Source: Streptomyces sp. A2-16 (lineage in GTDB: Bacteria; Actinomycetota; Actinomycetes; Streptomycetales; Streptomycetaceae). Taken from it: a stretch of DNA of 64,000 bases. The position numbers were made by a program, and so were the translations under genes. This document shows, in pieces, positions 58,893-64,000 of this stretch; within the stretch, counting starts at the first letter, position 1, and each line of letters begins with the position of its first letter. Where the stretch lies: the NCBI RefSeq assembly GCF_018128905.1, contig NZ_CP063808.1, positions 682,001 to 746,000 on the forward strand, in the 5' to 3' direction. The notes under the pieces were generated by a model, which saw only the letters and a list, made by a program, of their open reading frames with translations, made no database searches and was not told where the DNA came from.

Positions 58893-58925
58893 AGGAGCCC
58901 CGCTGCCGTGCGGCGCGGGGCTCCT
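58893..58925. terminator. Bidirectional terminator
   Basis: AGGAGCCCCGC (58893-58903) pairs perfectly with GCGGGGCTCCT (58915-58925); the eleven-base loop contains a further GCCG/CGGC pairing. It lies between the converging XRE-cupin and cold-shock genes. Confidence 0.8.
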
Positions 58926-58981
58926 TGGGTACTGCATTCAGGTCCGGATCAGAGGCTGGAGCGCCTATGAGACGGGATCGC

Positions 58982-59185
58982 TCAGACGGGGGTGACGTTC
59001 TCCGCCTGCGGGCCCTTCGGGCCCTGGGTCACGTCGAAGGAGACCTGCTGGTTCTCCTCCAGCGAACGGAAGCCGCTCGCGTTGATCGCGGAGTAGTGGA
59101 CGAAGACGTCGGGGCCGCCGCCCTCCTGGGCGATGAAGCCAAAGCCCTTTTCGGCGTTGAACCACTTCACGGTTCCGGTAGCCAT
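58982..59185 (-). CDS. Cold-shock domain protein (CspA family)
   Basis: A 67-residue single-stranded nucleic-acid-binding protein. RNP1 [11 protein letters not shown] and RNP2 DVFVHYSAI, opening [16 protein letters not shown], ending [10 protein letters not shown]. It acts as an RNA chaperone or antiterminator. ATG at 59185 with a strong AGGAGGG four bases upstream. The promoter at 59305-59333 implies a leader of about 110 bases, as for cold-regulated csp genes. Confidence 0.97.
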   Translation of the reverse strand: MATGTVKWFNAEKGFGFIAQEGGGPDVFVHYSAINASGFRSLEENQQVSFDVTQGPKGPQAENVTPV

Positions 59186-59304
59186 AAGCCCTCCTTGGGC
59201 CCAAAAGGGTTGCCCTGCTCCAGAACCTGCAAGTGTGAAAACAGTGCCGCACAACTGCATACTTCTGAAAACGACTAGAGCCCGCGGTTACATGCTCCGC
59301 AGGC

Positions 59305-59333
59305 TCTGTACTGCAAGGGAAACCAAACTGCAA
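59305..59333 (-). promoter_or_regulatory. Promoter of the cold-shock gene
   Basis: On the minus strand, TTGCAG (59333-59328) and TACAGA (59310-59305) are 17 bases apart, close to the vegetative consensus. The predicted start near 59298 gives an untranslated leader of about 113 bases. Confidence 0.65.
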
Positions 59334-59458
59334 CTTGCGGCGAGCCTAGCACGCGGGCAGCCGAAAGCAATAGAGGCCAAGATCACGTCACCCGGATGTT
59401 TGAAGATCGCGTGGCGGTTGACCCCAGGGCCGAAGTCCGAAGCGTACCCCAGGGGGTC

Positions 59459-60319
<861 letters not shown>

Positions 60320-60360
60320 CCTGCATCCGTACCTAACGGGGGACTTACGGGGGAGGCAGG

Positions 60361-62250
60361 ATGCAGCCGCTCGGCGTCGACGAGCCCACCGCCGTGGGGC
60401 CCTACCGGCTGCTCGGCCGGCTCGGTTCCGGCGGCATGGGCCGGGTCTATCTCGGCCGCAGCGCCGGGGGCCGCACGGTCGCGGTCAAGATCGTGCACCC
60501 GCACTTCGCGCTCGACGAGGAGTTCCGCGCCCGCTTCCGCCGCGAGGTGGACGCCGCGCGCCGAGTGGGCGGGGCCTGGACCGCGCCGGTCCTCGACGCC
60601 GACCCTGAGGCGGCGGTGCCGTGGGTCGCCACGGGCTACGCGGCGGGCCCCTCGCTGGCGACGGCGGTCGCGGACGGGGGTCCGCTGCCCGAGCATTCCG
60701 TACGCGTGCTGGGGGCGGGCCTCGCCGAGGCGCTCGCGGCCGTGCACGAACTGGGGCTGGTCCACCGGGACGTGAAGCCCTCCAACGTCCTGCTCACCGT
60801 CGACGGCCCCCTCCTCATCGACTTCGGCATCGCCCGCGCCACGGACGGCACGGCGTCCCTCACCTCCACCGGCGTCTCCATCGGCTCACCCGGCTACATG
60901 TCCCCCGAACAGATCCTGAGCAAGGGCATCTCGGGGGCCGCGGACGTCTTCTCCCTGGGCGCGGTACTGGCGTTCGCGGCGACGGGAGTGCCGCCGTTCC
61001 CGGGGGACTCCTCGGCCTCCCTCCTCTACAAGGTCGTCCATGAGGAGCCCGAACTCGGACCGCTGAGCGGAGAGTTGCGGGACGTCGTGGAATCCTGCCT
61101 GGTCAAGTCGGCACCGGAGCGCCCGACTCCGGGCGAGCTGGCCCGGCGGCTGGCTCCCCAGGGCGCGGCTCGGCTGGTGGCGGCGGGATGGCTGCCGGGG
61201 GCACTGGTCGAGCAGGTGGGGCGCAGCGCCGTACAGCTGCTGAATCTTGAGGCGGCGGGGGAGGGGACGGGCGAGCGGCCGTCCGGGCCGGTGGGGTTCA
61301 GCAGCCCTTCGGTGGGCGGGGGGTCGGCGGGGGCGTCGCAGACGGGATCGGAGCAGGCGTCGGGATCGGTGGGGGCGATCGGTGCGTTCGGGCCGCCGCC
61401 GGTGATGCCGGCCGTGTCCGCGGGCGCCCCACCGGCCTCTGCCTTCGGGCCCGCGGCCCACCCGATCACACCGCCGGACGGCACCGGCGCGCCGCTCGTG
61501 CCCGAACCCCGCGACGCGGTGCCGCAGTCGGGCCCGTCGCCCGAGACGGTCGTGCCCTCCGACCGGCGCGCCGGTCCCGGCCGGCTCTCCGTCTCCGTGG
61601 CCGCCACCTCCACGTCCGCGGAGGGCGGTCGCGGTCGTCGGATGAGCTGCACCGTGGCGCTCGCCGTCGCGGGGGCGCTGGCCGCGGTGACCGTGGGGTC
61701 GGTGTTCCTGTTCGATCTGCTGCCGGGCCGGGGCGACGACGACTCGGCGAGTTCCCCGCCCGGCAGCGACGCGTACTCTTCGGCGCCGACGTCCGCCCCC
61801 TCGGCCTCCGCACCGTCGGCGTCCTCCTCGGTCGCCCCGTCGCCGTCGGGCGGGACGACGAGCGAGGCGTCGAGCGAGCCGTCGAGCGGGGCGGCCAAGG
61901 TCCCCGCCCGCTACCTCGGCACTTGGGAGGGCCAGGGCAGCGGACTCGGCGGCAGCGTGCCGATGGGGACCTTCCGGATCACCGTCAAGAAGGTGGCCGT
62001 CGGCGAGGAGCTGGGCCGGCTGGTGCAGACCGACCCGATCGGGGCCCAGTGCACCGACATCCTCACGCTGAAGCAGGTCACGGACACCGGGCTCGTCACC
62101 ACGGCCGTCGGCGCGAAGGACAACCACGCCGGCTGCAACCCCATCGCCCACACGGTCCGCCTCACCCCGGCCGGCGACGACCTGAAGTACACCTCGGAGA
62201 GCTCGGCCGAGGGCTACCCCGAGGCACGGATGTCGAAGGTCGGGGAGTGA
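60361..62250 (+). CDS. Receptor-like serine/threonine protein kinase
   Basis: A 629-residue Hanks-type kinase. Gly-loop LGRLGSGGMGRVYLG (18-32), VAVKIVHPHF, catalytic loop LVHRDVKPSNVLL, DFGIARA, and the activation segment SPGYMSPEQ. After a Gly/Ser/Pro-rich juxtamembrane region (about 300-420), one TM helix (VALAVAGALAAVTVGSVFLF, near 430) leads to a Ser/Pro stalk. An extracytoplasmic domain of about 115 residues (YLGTWEGQGSGLGG...) resembles the sensor ends of other actinomycete kinases. ATG at 60361 with GGGGGAGG four bases upstream. Its stop overlaps the prepilin peptidase start (GTGA). Confidence 0.94.
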   Translation: MQPLGVDEPTAVGPYRLLGRLGSGGMGRVYLGRSAGGRTVAVKIVHPHFALDEEFRARFRREVDAARRVGGAWTAPVLDADPEAAVPWVATGYAAGPSLATAVADGGPLPEHSVRVLGAGLAEALAAVHELGLVHRDVKPSNVLLTVDGPLLIDFGIARATDGTASLTSTGVSIGSPGYMSPEQILSKGISGAADVFSLGAVLAFAATGVPPFPGDSSASLLYKVVHEEPELGPLSGELRDVVESCLVKSAPERPTPGELARRLAPQGAARLVAAGWLPGALVEQVGRSAVQLLNLEAAGEGTGERPSGPVGFSSPSVGGGSAGASQTGSEQASGSVGAIGAFGPPPVMPAVSAGAPPASAFGPAAHPITPPDGTGAPLVPEPRDAVPQSGPSPETVVPSDRRAGPGRLSVSVAATSTSAEGGRGRRMSCTVALAVAGALAAVTVGSVFLFDLLPGRGDDDSASSPPGSDAYSSAPTSAPSASAPSASSSVAPSPSGGTTSEASSEPSSGAAKVPARYLGTWEGQGSGLGGSVPMGTFRITVKKVAVGEELGRLVQTDPIGAQCTDILTLKQVTDTGLVTTAVGAKDNHAGCNPIAHTVRLTPAGDDLKYTSESSAEGYPEARMSKVGE

Positions 62251-62975
62251 CCGCACTGCTCATCGCCGTCGCCGCGCTGTGGGGAGCGGCGACCGGCGCC
62301 CTGCTGCCGCGCCCGGCGTACCGGTTCTCCGTGCCCTCGGAGGAACCCTGGCGGCGGACCTGCCCCGGCGGGCACCCCCTGGGCGGGTGGCTCGGGCGGG
62401 CACGTTGCCGCACCTGCGGCACGCGGCAGTCGTACGGCCCCGGCGCCCCGCTCCTCGCCACCGTCACCGCCGTCGTCTGCGCCGCCCTCGCCGCGGCCAC
62501 CGGCACCCGCCCGGAGCTCGGGGTCTGGCTGCTGCTGGCTCCCGCGGGCGTCCTGCTGGCCGTCGTCGACCTGCGGGTACGCCGGTTGCCCGACCCGCTC
62601 ACGCTGCCCCTCGCGGCGGTCGCGCTCACCCTGCTCGGGCTGGTCTCGCTCGTGCCCGAGCACACCGGGAACTGGCCGAACGCCGCGCTGGGCACCCTCG
62701 CGCTCGGCGCCGGCTACTACGTGCTGTGGCGCATCAACCCCGGTGGCATGGGCTTCGGCGACGTGAAACTGGCGCTCGGCGCGGGGGCGGTCCTCGGCTG
62801 GTACGGCTGGGACACCGTGCTGCTCGGCACCTTCGCCGGCTTCCTGCTCGGCGCGCTGTACGGCGGTGTCCTGGTGCTGACGGGGAAGGCCGGGCGCAGG
62901 ACGGCGATCCCGTTCGGGCCGTTCCTGATCGCGGGGGCGTACGCGGGACTGCTGATCGGCGCCTGCACGGCCTGA
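62247..62975 (+). CDS. Prepilin peptidase (A24 family)
   Basis: A 242-residue aspartic membrane protease that processes and may methylate prepilin-like proteins. Catalytic Asp residues: LAVVDLRVRRLPDP (near 108) and the GxGD motif PGGMGFGDVKLALG (near 170). A Cys pair CRTCG lies in an N-terminal loop. No full N-terminal methylase domain. The GTG at 62247 overlaps the kinase stop as GTGA. No pilin genes are in the window; Streptomyces Tad-type pilus genes may lie elsewhere. Confidence 0.92.
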   Translation: MTALLIAVAALWGAATGALLPRPAYRFSVPSEEPWRRTCPGGHPLGGWLGRARCRTCGTRQSYGPGAPLLATVTAVVCAALAAATGTRPELGVWLLLAPAGVLLAVVDLRVRRLPDPLTLPLAAVALTLLGLVSLVPEHTGNWPNAALGTLALGAGYYVLWRINPGGMGFGDVKLALGAGAVLGWYGWDTVLLGTFAGFLLGALYGGVLVLTGKAGRRTAIPFGPFLIAGAYAGLLIGACTA

Positions 62976-63067
62976 GAGCGGGGGCGCACGGCCTGAGGTC
63001 GGGCTCGTCACAGGGCTGGCGTAGGCTGGCCGAGACCGTCCGAACCCTTGACGAAAGGCACGCCCCG

Positions 63068-64000
63068 GTGAGCGAGAAGGCCGACCTTCAGTCCGTCCTC
63101 GACCGTGCCGCGGAGGGTGGGCGCATCACGCCCGAGGAGGCGCTCGACCTCTACCGCGACGCCCCGCTGCACGCGCTGGGCTCCGCCGCGGACGCCGTGC
63201 GCCGCCGTCGGTACGCGGGCACGGAGCACATCGCGACGTACATCATCGAGCGCAACATCAACTACACGAACGTGTGCGTCACGGCGTGCAAGTTCTGCGC
63301 CTTCTACGCCCCGCCCACCGCCAAGGACAAGGGCTGGACCCGCGACCTGGACGACATCCTGCGCCGCTGCGCGGAGACCGTCGAACTCGGCGGCACCCAG
63401 ATCATGTTCCAGGGCGGCCACCACCCGGACTACGGCGTCGAGTACTACGAGAAGCACTTCGCCGCCATCAAGAAGGAGTTCCCCCAGCTGGTGATCCACT
63501 CGCTGGGCGCCTCCGAGGTCGAGCACATGGCCCGGATCTCCGAGGTGAGCGTGGAGGAGGCCATCACGCGCATTCACGCGGCCGGTCTCGACTCGTTCGC
63601 GGGCGCCGGCGCGGAGCTGCTCCCCGAGCGTCCCCGCAAGGCCATCGCCCCGCTCAAGGAGTCCGGCGAGCGCTGGCTGGAGATCATGGAGACCGCGCAC
63701 CGGCTGGGCGTGGAGTCCACCTCCACCATGCTGATGGGCACCGGCGAGACCAACGCCGAGCGCATCGAGCACCTGCGGATGATCCGTGACGTGCAGGACC
63801 GCACCGGTGGCTTCCGGGCGTTCATCCCGTACCTCTACCAGCCGATGAACAACCACCTGAAGGGCCGCACCCAGGCCACGATCTTCGAGTACCTGCGGAT
63901 GATCGCGATCGCCCGGCTCTTCATGGACAACATCGCCCACATCCAGGGCTCCTGGCTGACCACCGGCCAGGACGCGGGCCAGCTGACCCTGCACTACGGC
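63068..64000 (+). CDS. mqnC: Cyclic dehypoxanthine futalosine synthase MqnC (partial, cut by window edge)
   Basis: Radical SAM enzyme that cyclises dehypoxanthine futalosine in menaquinone synthesis; the first 311 residues are present. The cluster motif is TNVCVTACKFCAFYAPP (CxxxCxxC, near 63-70), preceded by TYIIERNINY. Later FQGGHHPDYGVEYYE, FAGAGAELLPERPRK and YLYQPMNNHLKGR distinguish it from MqnE. The GTG at 63068 has AAAGG ten bases upstream; TAGGCT at 63022-63027 is a possible -10. Its downstream partner MqnD is not in the window. Confidence 0.95.
   Translation, partial: MSEKADLQSVLDRAAEGGRITPEEALDLYRDAPLHALGSAADAVRRRRYAGTEHIATYIIERNINYTNVCVTACKFCAFYAPPTAKDKGWTRDLDDILRRCAETVELGGTQIMFQGGHHPDYGVEYYEKHFAAIKKEFPQLVIHSLGASEVEHMARISEVSVEEAITRIHAAGLDSFAGAGAELLPERPRKAIAPLKESGERWLEIMETAHRLGVESTSTMLMGTGETNAERIEHLRMIRDVQDRTGGFRAFIPYLYQPMNNHLKGRTQATIFEYLRMIAIARLFMDNIAHIQGSWLTTGQDAGQLTLHYG

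Overview
This is a high-GC actinomycete chromosome segment and almost certainly Streptomyces. The signs are the dense GC-rich codon usage, many GTG starts, ATGA/GTGA stop-start overlaps, XRE/DUF5753-DUF397 modules, PucR and ROK regulators, and the futalosine route to menaquinone with prenyltransferase, UbiD and UbiX genes in the order I remember from S. coelicolor. Most of the window looks like conserved core chromosome. The accessory-looking parts are about 17-21 kb and 42-57 kb. I see no rRNA, tRNA, CRISPR array, transposase or integrase.

Layout. (1) 1-8.1 kb, sugar uptake: the end of a ribose/fructose-type ABC importer, divergent from a small ABM-domain monooxygenase with paired palindromic operators between them; then a ROK regulator divergent from a complete beta-glucoside importer plus GH1 beta-glucosidase operon. 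(2) 8.2-16.9 kb, heme and cytochrome c: hemL, a histidine phosphatase, a NodB-like lipoprotein, then a ResA-like thioredoxin, CcdA, ResB and CcsB (system II cytochrome c maturation). (3) 17-21 kb: a small secreted protein and a two-gene operon of a P-loop NTPase plus a membrane-anchored substrate-binding-like protein with no transporter genes. (4) 21.3-27.3 kb: transglutaminase-like protein, PucR regulator, cytosine-deaminase-like enzyme, 2OG-Fe(II) oxygenase and NCS1 permease, which look like nucleobase salvage or catabolism. (5) 27.4-34 kb, menaquinone: UbiD, a small unknown protein, prenyltransferase MqnP, rhomboid protease, UbiX, Lrp regulator and MqnE; MqnA (59.5 kb) and MqnC (63 kb, cut by the right edge) complete the set. 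(6) 34.9-41.6 kb, fatty acids: TetR, MaoC dehydratase, two-domain FabG4-like reductase, divergent thiolase, acyl-CoA ligase; two abutting palindromes lie in the divergent promoter.

(7) 41.7-57.3 kb, accessory and secreted functions: an MFS transporter fused to three carboxypeptidase-regulatory-like domains, a PNGase A-like secreted amidase, a WhiJ/AbaA-type XRE-DUF397-ATPase set, a SUKH (SMI1/KNR4) protein placed tail to tail with a 1457-residue secreted multidomain protein (lysozyme-like, golvesin-type and NucA/NucB-like regions) in a four-gene secretion operon, and a KstD-like flavoenzyme. (8) 57.3-63 kb: AzlCD exporter with its XRE-cupin regulator, a cold-shock protein, MqnA, a receptor-like Ser/Thr kinase and a prepilin peptidase.

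Heme supply, cytochrome c maturation and menaquinone synthesis together make much of the window a respiratory-chain assembly region. The best candidates for something not yet described are the 47.3-54.3 kb secreted lytic/nuclease operon with its neighbouring SUKH gene, and the 17.4-21.1 kb NTPase/binding-protein pair.
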